Assembly: GCA_907164885.2 (NCBI GenBank) | Contig: OU015501.1 | Span: 22,160,631-22,224,630, forward strand | Direction: 5' to 3' | Origin: Dolomedes plantarius | Taxonomy: Eukaryota; Arthropoda; Arachnida; Araneae; Dolomedidae | Length of the DNA stretch: 64,000 bases | In this document: one piece after another, positions 11,069 to 21,442 of the stretch | Layout: every line of letters begins with the position of its first letter | Position numbering within the stretch: position 1 is the first letter of the stretch | Notes under the pieces: model-generated | Told to the model about the DNA's origin: nothing | Seen by the model: only the letters and a program-made list of their open reading frames with translations | Databases searched by the model: none | Program-made: the position numbers and the translations under genes

Positions 11069-11790
11069 CTGTCAACCAAGATTTACAGAAGGAATATTGA
11101 TTACATGTTTCCTTTCTGCTTTTTAAATATTTTATGATGTTTTAAAAGAAACATATATTCCTATATGCACTCCGAGTACAGTATTTTCTTCATTCCTGTA
11201 CATATGTAACTTTTTTATTTTGTTTTTACATGTTGCATATTTATTAAATAACAAATAGATGTAAATAATCAAGTGATCTATGAATTTTTATATTTATTTT
11301 TAAAGAGCAATTTCAATAAAAAAATATATATATATTTCTTTAAAGGGCACTATAAATATTAAAAATCAATATTTAAAAAAGGAACAATAACATTTGATAA
11401 GATGCCTAGATTAGTATGAAATATATTCTTGATTTTCTGTAATCTGTTTTGTTCAGATTTTGTTTATCCTGCTTTTATAATGTTTAAATATTGGTTTGTA
11501 AATTGGAAGTGCTTGAATTTTGGTTGAAAAGGTTGAGAGCTCTGCTGCATTATATTATGTAAGTGCATGTGCCAATTTATAGTTTTGATTTCAAAGAAAA
11601 TCATGTGTTTGTTTTTAAGAGTTTTACAATGCTGATTATTTGAGGAGGTTTTTGTTTTAGATCTTTTTTACTTGTGTAATAATAATGTGTAAACAATAGC
11701 AAAATGAGTAATTTTTCCTTGGGAAGGAGCTAGTAAAATATTGTTTTTGTATTTTTTTTTAAGAGAAAATAAAGCACATTGGATAAAGTA
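11069..11790 (+). other. FRMD8-like 3' UTR with two poly(A) signals
   Basis: AT-rich sequence follows the stop codon. AATAAA occurs at 11315-11320 and again at 11768-11773, so a short and a long 3' UTR are both possible. The end is inferred as about 20 bp after the second signal. Confidence 0.6.
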
Positions 11791-11845
11791 TGTTTTGATG
11801 TTTCTATGATATTTCACCACAATATTGTGTAAATAACACCTTAGT

Positions 11846-12235
11846 CATTGTCATGCATCCAAACGCTGAATAATCACACTGCGTCACAAATTATTATATC
11901 CAGTGGTTTACACAAAAACAAGGTCATTATATGACGATTTTAACACTTGAGATTTCTTAATTATACACATATATGACACGTAACACACACCAAAAAGCAT
12001 ATATCATGCCACAAACGAAATTATATACAGCCAATTTAAAATGGCTACTGCACTTCTTTACCAACTTCTGAGGCAGGCTCCACAAGACCTCCTCACTTCC
12101 CCACTGCCTACGCAGGACTCTCTCTCAACCCTTCTTCTTTGCACTTTGAACTCTATGTACAGGTGCGTCAGCTGATCTGCTGAAAAAGGCTTTATGCAAT
12201 ACAAATGGCGTCGCCTGACATCACAGTCATATAAC
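11846..12235 (-). mobile_element. possible solo LTR, minus orientation
   Basis: In minus orientation the block reads TGTTATATGACTGTGATGTC to GGATGCATGACA, with TG/CA ends, and is richer in GC than its flanks. No target duplication is visible. It may instead be another repeat fragment. Confidence 0.3.
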
Positions 12236-13140
12236 ATTTGATCTCTGAGCTTAATTTTTTGCTAAGCATTGGATTATATGAGAGCATAAATCATAAACAA
12301 GTTTTTCATTTGTTCTCAAATGGACAGTTTAACACAAAATTATCTGCTTAATTTTGTCACAAATTGCATAATGAAACAATTAATGAAGCTTCATTTTGCT
12401 TGAATATAATTAAATTAGAAGGTCTGGATCATCCTATAATAGACATGGGTGTTTGATATTTTACTTTAGGTTGGGATAAATTGTGTACATTAGTAGTATC
12501 TGATGATTGAAATCATACTTACCTGTATTAATTAAGGCAAACACAAAAATGGATTTTCAAAGAAAAATTTTCATTAGATGGGGAGAATAACACAGTGAGC
12601 TTAATTAACATCAAAAACTTCTATCCTGTGTTTTTTCCCCTGTGAAACAGTTTTCTATCATTTTTCCATTCTTATAGTCTCTTCTTTTACTTCAAAATTA
12701 AATTATTAGAGAAGATTCAGAATTAAAGAGACATTTGTGAGAAACTCTCCTCTAAGAACCTTCTCTTAGAGAAGGTTCTAATTATTACCATTTATTTTCC
12801 TTCTCACTAAGATAATCAAAAACCTTAATTTCTCCATGATGTCAAAATTGAAAGTAACACAAAATTCATGTTTGCCAGTCCTTTGCAAAAAACAAAGGTC
12901 ATAGCCTTAATTTGTTCAGTTTCATATCAGGAACGTGTGATAAAGGTGTTGGAATCAATTTATCCCAAACTAGTAGTTGAGGTGCTTTTTATTAAAATGT
13001 TACATCAGAGTGCTTGCTTGTAATGTGGTTCATACAGTGCTTAAAAGTTCTTAATAACACAGAGTTCGTACGGCTCTTAAAAGCCCTTGGAAACTCCTTA
13101 TTTTATTTTTCTATTTTTGAGGGCCCTCTAAAAGCCTTTA
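12236..13140. other. intergenic stretch with a perfect palindrome at 12755-12779
   Basis: No gene is recognised. At 12755-12779 an 11-bp perfect inverted repeat with a 3-bp loop (arm AGAACCTTCTC) is present. Each arm matches nGAAnnTTCn, the heat-shock-element dyad, which may be chance. Confidence 0.4.
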
Positions 13141-13179
13141 AAAGGTCCTTATTTTGACATTATGTGCTTACTTTTTTTC

Positions 13180-14200
13180 CTTCATTCTCCGGTCTTTAAA
13201 AAGAACTTATTTTCTGGTCGAAGTTTTCAGTCAATGAGTCACTGTAGGAAAATGTAGCATCCCAAATGCTTTTTTCAGTCCTAGGCAACTACGCTCTGCA
13301 ATATGATCACCGGGGCGCAGTTTTTAAGTTACTCGTGAAAGCGATGACGTCAGCGAAACCGTCTTACAAGTTTATCGCGTTTTCTGCACATAATTGGCAA
13401 AAAGTAATACTAGAGACGCCACTAATTCATGCTAAAGGCTAATTACTCCAAAACACCTCTTCCCAGAATACCGACAATATAGTGGCATTGGTGCCGATTC
13501 CGAATTAATCGTGAAGGCGGTATTATCTTCCTGATTAACGAGATTATCAATTTTCCCGCCACGATCGAAGAAACAAGGGGCTTTCGGGACAATCTCACGT
13601 GCTTCTCATGCGTCGAGTGTTCCAGATCCGCAAAGATGCTTGAATTTCCCAGATTTTTAAAGTCCCGAGACGAACCGGGCAATACAGCCTCTGCCACGTC
13701 CGCAAAGCTAGCGATCTCGCCGTATGTCATCATGCCGCTAAAGACTTCATGAAAGTCCTTCCTAAAGCTTTTTTAAGTCCTAGAGAATTATGTCCTGCCA
13801 AATGCATTCCAAAAACGAACACGGGGCCGCAGGTTTCAAGTTACTCGTGAAAGCGATGACGTCACGGAAACCGACGTAAGAGTTTATCGTTTCTACGGCT
13901 CCTAACTGGGTTCCTAAACCTACGTTTTCCCGGTGAGAAGATCCTCGAGCAAATGATTACTCGGGAAGATTTCTTTTATCATGAGGGGTGGAAAGAGGAA
14001 AAAGCGAAGGTCAACGGGATGTCATACCCTTCCCCAGGATGTGCTGAGGAGGAGATTGTCACCCAACATCCACACATTTCGCCAAATATTGACATTTGCC
14101 CCAAGGAAGACTATCAGGTGTTTTTTCTGCCAATGGGTAATAGTTTACTCTAACAAAAGCCAGTGTTTAAAAGACACACATGCAGAGGAATAAACATCTA
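13180..14200. repeat. GC-rich island with a TGACGTCA-containing duplication
   Basis: The blocks at about 13273-13385 and 13765-13895 share AAGTCCTAG/CAGTCCTAG starts, GGGGC(G/C)GCAG and GTTACTCGTGAAAGCGATGA followed by CGTCA. They lie about 500 bp apart in the same orientation. The spacer contains a 96-codon minus ORF (13443-13733) and two overlapping + frames start at 13953 and 13981. None of these shows a motif I recognise. Base composition differs sharply from the AT-rich surroundings. Confidence 0.55.
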
Positions 14201-15060
14201 CAGTTAACAATTGAAAGGAAATTTTACACTATACCTATTCTAATATTAACTGCCGCGATTTGCTGTATCACCTGAAACGTTTAAACGCTGATTTCTTACG
14301 TATTTTTCTGAGTTATAAATTTGCAACTAAGAAAAACATCTTTCGCGTTTTTATTTAACTTTTAATTTGGCAAAAAGTATGGCTAACAAAAACCAAGTTT
14401 TGTAAAGATATTTCAGAGAGGATGAAATTAAAGTTTGATGAGTTTTTCCCTATTGAAATTGCGGAAAATGGGAAAATTTTATAAAGTGTTCAAAAAATTA
14501 GTTGCATATTTTTCATTAGAAGAGGTCATTTGTCTAATCATCATAACACTTAAAAGGGCAGGGCCAACCTGAAGTCGATTGGACCTATTAGATCAGGAAA
14601 ATTAAAATTGTGTCTAAAAGGAAATTGCCTTAACACATGTAAAAATTATTCAGATTAACGACCAAACGAAGTATGCAAAACGTGCAGATGTACTAGATTG
14701 AAGAAATGGAAGCATTAAAACAGATTTTTTCATTGTCATGTTTCTGAAACCGGTAAAAATTCTTCAATTCCACGCTACGAATGCCCACTTATATCCCCAA
14801 TAAAAACAATATTCTTTTAAAAAATAGGACAGGTACGAAAGCCTTGCTAATCTAAAAACTGAACTTGCCGAAACCCTGATAATCGACTCTGTACAATACA
14901 TGCAACGAAATAAAATCTATAATTTAAAACACTACTTCAGTATTGTAATTATAATTTATTTGTGCTGTCATCGGTTTCTGAAAGCCCATTTATTTTATGT
15001 TTGCATTATTTATCAATATAATTGACCACACTTATTATTTTAAATTTTTTAAAAAATCAC
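14201..15060. other. AT-rich stretch without recognised features
   Basis: No ORF, terminal repeat or RNA gene is supported here. The lower end may contain part of the Ty3/Gypsy 3' LTR that begins near 15306 on the minus strand. Confidence 0.45.
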
Positions 15061-15305
15061 CGATATAGGTGTTTCTATAAATGTTGAGCATGTTGGTCAA
15101 GATAAGGCAAATTAGATAAATACTATTTACTAACAACACAACATAAAAGTTAAATAAATTATTTACAGTAAACATATTTACTGTGCGCAGTTATCATAAA
15201 TCAATCGCAGAGACAAGAATACATAAAAATGGTAATAATCTTTAAAGACAAAAACATAGTTGAGTAGTTTCTATCCCTGCTCTGCTGAACGATGATATGC
15301 CACCA

Positions 15306-15336
15306 CAACTACTCCCCCCCCCCCCCCTCCCCGAAG
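15306..15336 (-). promoter_or_regulatory. polypurine tract and start of Gypsy 3' LTR
   Basis: In minus orientation a run of G with GGGGAGG...GGAGTAG is followed by TTGTGGTGGCATATC, the layout of a polypurine tract abutting a TG-starting 3' LTR. It lies just after the end of the Gypsy pol frame. The far end of the LTR is not resolved (perhaps near 15060). Confidence 0.55.
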
Positions 15337-15461
15337 TGAGATACTCTGACAAAAATGTATCTCACTGATAACGGGTTGGCAAGCGAATTTCACGTCCACT
15401 TGTCAGTTTGGTTGAGGAAGCAATGGGTAACTGTGCAAAGCTGATCCTTTTTTTAACTGTT

Positions 15462-16440
15462 TCATGTTGGTTTGTCAACGTGACTTTTCTTATGATCTGA
15501 TGTAATATCAGTTTCAGAAGAATTGTCAGAAAAACATGGTTTAAGTCTGTCTATTGAAATATTAACATTTTTATTCTTTATGAGAAGAGTGTAAATGTTA
15601 TCAGATCGCTGTATAACCTGATATGGAGGTTGCAGGCTCTGACGAACACTATCGGTGTGGACGAACACATGTGAGCAACTTTGAAGGTCTTTGAAAATGA
15701 AGGGTTTCTGCTTGCAGTGATGTGAAAATGGAATAGGTTTTACATCCTTGATAGTTGCCTTAAGTTTTTGGACAAATTCTGATTAGGGTTGAAATTTCGT
15801 ATCTTCAAAGAAATCGCATGGTAAACGAATGTTTTCACCATAAAGATGTTCTGCTGGAGTAGAGTGGAAATCAGCGCTCCAAATTGTCCGCAATCCAAGC
15901 AATATTACTGGAAGAGTTCTTGTCCAACTTTTATCTTCATGACACATTATGCTCGCTTTTTGTGTACGATGCCTGCGTTCTAGGCATCCATTTGACTGAG
16001 GATGGTACGATGTAGTTCTGTTTCGTTTAAATCCTATTAATTTTGACAATTCTTGAAACAGTTGAGCTTTGAATTGTGTACCTTGATCAGTAGTTATGAC
16101 TAATGGTATTCCAAAACGTGAAATCCAACATTTTAACAAGTTGTCTGCTACTGTTTCTGCTCGAATATCAGGCATTGGAATTGCTTCTCGCAAGCGACTG
16201 TATCTGTCAATGATAGTTAAGCAATAGCGAAATCCTTCGGATGATGATAAGGGACCAATAATATCCAAATTGATTTCTGTAAAGCGTTTGGTGACGTTGT
16301 GATAATGCTGAAAAGGACTCTGCACATGTCGTGTAACTATGGATTTTTGACATTTAAAACAGCTTCTAGTCCAAGTTCTGGCATCCTTGTGTATCGATGG
16401 CCATACAAACTGGAAGTAGTCAACATATGGTTCAGTGGTT
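15462..16440 (-). pseudogene. Ty3/Gypsy integrase, C-terminal part of pol
   Basis: Read downward from 16440: a zinc-binding remnant ([20 protein letters not shown]), then the integrase core with [27 protein letters not shown] and [12 protein letters not shown] (the D, D and E of the DDE core are present), then a typical C-terminal end with VFVHTDSVRQSLQPPYQVIQ and ISIDRLKPCF. A single in-frame TAA at 15783-15785 interrupts a frame that is otherwise continuous. Protease, reverse transcriptase and RNase H are absent, so this is a 5'-truncated copy. In the family, integrase inserts the cDNA copy into the genome. Confidence 0.85.
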
Positions 16441-16444
16441 AAAA

Positions 16445-16695
16445 GTTTCTAAATCAAAACGACAGAAGAAACGAAAGTCAACAGAATTAATATTAAGAAT
16501 AACATTTAATGAATATAGAATGTGCTCTTTACAGTAAGAAGTACCTTTTCGAAGTGTCACAAAAATTAATTAATGCGGGAATCCAAATGTGGTAAAAATC
16601 AATGCGGATGCGCGCTATACAGGAAGTGATCTATTTATAGAAATCTTGCGCTACAATTCACTACAGCAGCTGTTAGTAGAATTACATTGGGGACA
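16445..16695 (-). mobile_element. BEL/Pao 3' LTR, probable
   Basis: Just downstream of the BEL/Pao frame on the minus strand, sequence starting TGTCCCCAATGTAATTC contains a TATA-like CTATAAATAG. The end at about 16445 joins the truncated Gypsy copy. Position fits a 3' LTR; the exact terminus is inferred. Confidence 0.45.
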
Positions 16696-16744
16696 GTTTA
16701 TGATTAAAAATAAAAAAAATTAATATAATCGAAGAAGGAAAAGT

Positions 16745-17203
16745 TCGGAGATGATCGGACTGGAACATCCCGGCCACCGTTGGACGGCTGTCCAACATCT
16801 TCACTGATGGGTAAGGGCACAACCTTTGTGATCGCTCGGCGGAAGGTTCCCTTAGATGTCTTTAAGTCCAGTACTCGTACCACTCCGTCAGCTCCAGGAT
16901 GAATTCCGATGACTCTGGCAAGGTTTCATTCCAAGAGTGTCTCGCAGGGCTCCTTTAGCAGTACAAGTTGGTCCACCTCTAGGTTTTGTCGTCTTTTGGT
17001 TCACTTCGGTCTTGTCTGCAGCTGGTTTAAATATTCTGCAGTCCATCTGTCCCAAAACTTTTTCCTCATCTCTTGAATCAAGCCTCACCTAGAGGAAGGA
17101 GAAAAGGAATCTGGAGCAGTATGAGGTTCAGGAAACGACGTAACAGGGGCACCAATTAAGAAGTGCCCTGGAGTTAATGGCTGTAGATCGTTGGGGTCCG
17201 CAG
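16745..17203 (-). pseudogene. BEL/Pao integrase C-terminal fragment
   Basis: Minus-strand reading from 17203 gives LQPLTPGHFLIGAPVTSFPE, then EMRKKFWDRWTAEYLNQLQT, then VDQLVLLKEPCETLLE, NLARVIGIHPGADGVVRVLD and LKTSKGTFRRAITKVV, ending with PSNGGRDVPV. These are the hallmark blocks of the BEL/Pao integrase C terminus (DUF5641-type). Stops and frame changes break it. The 5' part of the element is missing: at 17206 the sequence switches to a Jockey 5'-region copy. Confidence 0.85.
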
Positions 17204-17206
17204 ACA

Positions 17207-17510
17207 TTGAACAGAAATAGAATAGTCATAAACTTGAGTTATCAACTCAAAATTACACTTGCAGATATAGTAATCAGTTGCGTCCGGATGAGATTGTACC
17301 TCTATGTTCTATTCAAGCGATTTAATGCAATCTTTTAATTTTCCTACCAAAATTTTTAGCTTGCAGTTCTTTTCGTACTACTATAAATATCAATTGACAT
17401 TCAGTTTTTTCTAGGTGGTCTGAAATCCGCGAAACGTGTCGAATACTCGACATCTGACATACATCATTCAAAGAGTACGTTTGTTGGCGATGTTAACCAC
17501 CTCTTTTTTA
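17207..17510 (+). repeat. Jockey 5'-region repeat, copy 1
   Basis: Motifs AACAGAAATAGAATAGTCAT, GCGTCCGGATGAGATTGTA, CTACTATAAATATCAATTG and TTTTTTCTAGGTGGTCTG recur in the same order at 18365-18570 and 30270-30480. The stretch then runs into GTTGGCGATGTTAACCACC, which also occurs near 29995-30010. It is inferred to be a 5'-UTR monomer of the Jockey-type LINE that follows. Confidence 0.55.
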
Positions 17511-18060
17511 TTTTTTATTTTATCCTTCTCCGAAACTGCGTATAAACTTTCTAAACGTTTTTTCGAATCTCATCCAAATATTGATGATGAGATTGCGCAG
17601 TTCCCTGATTACGACTTTCACTTCGTGCTAACTGTAAACGCTCACGTGCGTGTGTGTCTTCCTTAATAGCTAACGTAATTTGTCTAACCTTGATAAGTTG
17701 AATTATATCTAAAACTCCTCCAACTTGTATTTTTCCTTCCCCCAAGAACTTCTCATATAACTCAATGTGAATGACTTCCTCCCTTTTACTTCATTGACTC
17801 TGGCTTCATATAGCAGTCGGTCGCACGTTCACTAGCTCAGTTTTTCTTCACGAGTTCGATTACAGGTGACATTTTTTCTAAAAATTTTTCCATAGTTAAA
17901 ATTTTTTTCCTTTACTTAAAATTTTTATTTTATTTTTAAATTAAATTTTATATGAAGGGCAATTTTTATATATTTTTACTTGACTGAGCATGCATATAGT
18001 GACTACAATTAACGTATTTACTGGAGTTAATATCTACAGATCAAGGCACTCCTGGAACTG
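17511..18060 (+). other. spacer between two Jockey 5'-region copies
   Basis: AT-rich sequence with no coding frame that I can support. It may belong to a first, diverged 5' monomer. Confidence 0.4.
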
Positions 18061-18565
18061 TATATTCCTGGTTCCTGATTAATTTAATAATCTTTCTTAA
18101 AAGATTGCAAGAAGTGGATGTAAATATTTAGGAATCCTGTTGAATGTTTAAAGCTACTATAATAAATCTATAAATGTTATAAATATGATTTTTACTAACA
18201 AAAATAAATTCACTCCTTAAACAACCTCGTCCGTAGATGTTTGACAGAGTATATTATCAACATACTATTTTTAAATAAGGGCATTTAGATACAACATACC
18301 AAGTGAAGTGTCCAAATTATATTGCCAGTCTAATTTCTAATAAGCACATTTAGAACAAAATTACAATGTGATCCAGAACAGTCATAAACTTAGATTATCG
18401 GCTCAAAAGTACAAAATATATAGTAATCGGTCGAGTCCGGATGTGATTGTAGCGCTATCTTCTAGGAACGTGGTTTCAATTTTTCTTTAATTTACCTACC
18501 AGAAATTTTAACTTACGGTTCTTTTCTTACTATAAATAGCAATTGACATTAAACTTTTTCTAGGT
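18061..18565 (+). promoter_or_regulatory. Jockey-type LINE 5' region, copy 2
   Basis: The block is alignable with 30040-30500 (ACTATAATAAATC, CTAACAAAAATAA, TCTAATTTC(T/A)AATAAGC, GTCCGGATG, CTATAAAT). It ends in TTTTTCTAGGTGATGAAAGTC, from which the ORF1 frame continues. Position fits an internal 5'-UTR promoter; no promoter activity can be shown from sequence. Confidence 0.5.
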
Positions 18566-19934
18566 GATGAAAGTCCGCCTGTTCATGATCCTGAGATTAC
18601 CACCCCAATGCCTGACATCACCGACCTGAATGACAAAGATAGACTGATACTACAAAGATTAATTGAAGGGAAGATTGATCCGGAATTGTTCGGAAGTCTG
18701 GAGCTTGTTCATCCTTATGTTTTTGAAGTTTTCTGGCTAGGTAAGCTTGGAGATCATATTGGCAAGCTTTATTCAATTATTAACCCAAACTCTAACCTTC
18801 CTACTTCTACTAACCGGTCAAAGCTTGTGAAACTAACACATTCTGAAAATTCCGCTGAAGAAGCCAGCTCATCGACTAACGACGATGGTTTCACCGTACC
18901 AGCAGCCAGATTAACGGCTAAAAAGCCAATCCCTATTGAGGGAATAACAACGTCAACTAAAAATAAATTTAGTACTTTGAAAGAAGCAAACTTAAATGAA
19001 AATAACGAGAATAACCCTAGAATTACAGTTACTAAACCTAAAATCAAACATATTACAATAATTAGAAGGGAAACTATAGAGAAATCCTTACTGCTATCGC
19101 TGGACCAAATGATGTTCGTAAATTTCATGAGAAAATAGGCGGCGAATTTATCCGTATAGACCCAAGCACTGAAGAGAATCATAAATCTATAACCAAATTC
19201 TTAGAAGATAACAATATTAAAGGTTTTATTCTTCCCCTTGGCATTATTCGCCCTATCAAAGTTGTTATTCGAGGTTTACCCAAAGAATTTGCTACCGAAG
19301 AAATAAAGGAAAAACTAACTTCTCTTGGCTTCACCGTTATAAATGTTGCCCAATTAACCAGAAAAAACGGCTCCTTCCTCCCCCTTTTCAAGTACAACCC
19401 CCCCCCCTACTGATCAAGCTAAAACCATTTTCGAAATTAATTCTCTTTTCTACATTAAAATCACAGTAGAATACTATAATTCCCCTTAGAAAACGGCCCA
19501 ATGCTTCAAATGTCAGCACTTTCACCACCACAGTAAATATTGACTTATGGACCCCAGATGTGTTAAATGTGCAGGAAATCGCCTAACAAACGAATGCCCG
19601 AACATACAACCAGAAAGTAAAAAAGGTGGAAGCTGCAAAATGCTGCAACTGCCAAGGCAATCACCCAGCAAACTGGAGAGGCTGCCCTAAATTCCCTCAC
19701 AATATAGCCGCTAAAAAACAGGCCGTAAAGGAAGCCAAAGAAACCTCAAAAACAGCAAAGCAAGTAACTCCAAACATAACTTTTGCCCAAATGGCTAAAG
19801 CCAATATTAACCAAACAGAAACTTCAAACCCAACTCAATCCAACAACCCCCCCCCATTCGAAGTTGATGGAAGAATGAGGGGGGGGGGGCCTCATTCTTC
19901 CATCAACCTCGAATACCAATACTCCCCCACCTAA
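18566..19934 (+). pseudogene. Jockey-type LINE ORF1 (gag-like RNA-binding protein), frameshifted
   Basis: Three frame segments give the usual order. An acidic N terminus (MPDITDLNDKDRLILQRLIE) is followed by a pre-zinc-knuckle domain (IKGFILPLGIIRPIKVVIRG, GFTVINVAQLTRKNGSF, EINSLFYIKITVEYY) and by CCHC-type knuckles (QCFKCQHFHHHSKY, RCVKCAGNRLTNECP, KCCNCQGNHPANWRGCP). ORF1 packages LINE RNA in the family. Frame breaks fall near 19080, at a poly-C run at 19398 and at a stop near 19540. A hairpin with a G run sits at 19856-19914. Residues after 19934 still look Jockey-like but are broken. Confidence 0.8.
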
Positions 19935-21442
19935 TGGTTTTTCCCTCCTCAAACAATTTCAAGAAATTAACACAATTATAAACGAAATAACAACTCAATT
20001 TAATATAATTTATTTCTCTCTCATTTTAAATAACTTAAGAATCGCAAGAGAAAACATTAAATTAAACGTAACAGCGGAGGAAAAGGTATACTGCTGGCTC
20101 TTCAAGCCAGCAAGGGTTTCTCGGAGATTTTTAACAGCTGCAAGCCATTTCAGGATTCCTTTATGCATTGTAAAACGTTGTGTAAAGGGTAAGAAATAAG
20201 TTAAAAGGAGTTAGCCATAAAAAAAGGAGTTAGCCATAAAATTTTAATACGGAGAGGAAGGTGAGAGAGAGCCGGTTGTAATGGTCAACCACAGAATGGG
20301 ATATTTTATAGCGTGTTTAGGAATAAAAATATTTATGATAAAGAGGGAAAAACGTTGGAGAATAGCGCAGTGTCCTTTGACTTAGTAACCGAAGAGTTAA
20401 AAAGACCGCTCCCATAAAGAGGCGCCTTCGGTGAAAAGAGTTGCGTAGAAGCGAGGGTCAGTCGAAAAAGCCCCTTAGTAAATGGAATAAGAATTGAAAG
20501 GAATTTGTGCCACAGTAAGTATTGTTGAGATTATAGAAAAGTTAGAGAGGGGAAATTTAAGAAATATAAAATATAAGAAAAATGAAGGAAAGGAAAAGGG
20601 GGAAAATGTGAGAAAAGTATAGGTCCAATGAGATTTTGCGAGTTTAATAAAGAAAAATGTTATAGCCACTAGGAAAAAGTTTTAAGACGTAGGTGAAGTT
20701 TATATGGAAAAGAAAATATTATGATTGGAAGGTAGAGAGGAATATGGAAAAAGTTGAGATTAATATTAAGAGGGGGACTTGAATTTTTAGAGACAGGAGT
20801 TCAGATTTAGGAGATAGAAGGACGCAGAGAGCTCGGCCCTGTGGGCATGGGCCTGCAGGCTCGATTAACTAGCTCTGTGGTGAGACTTTCGAGTCCGCCC
20901 TGCGACTATGCCGTGCGAGTGGGTGATCAGCAATTTTCAGACAAGCCGATTTTGGGGTAAGTCGGTCTTTACTTTTCTGTTGATTGACAATACTATTTTA
21001 AGATTAAATTTAAATTAAATATCACTTAAATGATACATACTTTTTTTTTTCTTCGGTGAGGACCCAATTTGCTACTTAAAGAATATTAACCATTTAACAC
21101 ATTATTAATGCTACATGTGGTTATGAGAATAGTAATCATTTTATACTATATAATTGAATTGTTTATTTGTGGTAATAAATATTTTTTGTTAATTTGTAAA
21201 TATTGGTCCTCATCATTTAAAAACATTTAGTTGTGTCTCCTTTCTACAGAACGTACACGCTGGGTTAAAACGAACCTGGGTAATTAGAAACTAGTAATCG
21301 AACCTGTAAAACTTTAATCATAAATATCTTAAAAATCTTTTAAACGGCACAAAACTCATTTTTCCACCCAGCAATACAGCTTCTTCCACGAGCTCTTCAA
21401 ATGTGTCCTAAATTCCGGTTAATGACCCCCCTTTCGCTGTCT
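19935..21442 (+). other. interrupted inter-ORF region of the LINE, unclassified insert
   Basis: Between ORF1 and ORF2 about 1.5 kb does not look like LINE coding sequence. From about 20160 to 20830 the + strand is strikingly purine-rich. An 18-bp unit, AAAAGGAGTTAGCCATAA, is duplicated in tandem at about 20199-20237. A GC-richer part near 20830-20960 ends in GGGGTAAGTCGG. No ORF with a motif was found. An unidentified insertion is the simplest explanation. Confidence 0.4.

Noticed and set aside
18769..19397. Minus-strand ORFs opposite LINE ORF1
   Set aside because: They are shadows of the + strand coding frame, whose Jockey motifs are clear.
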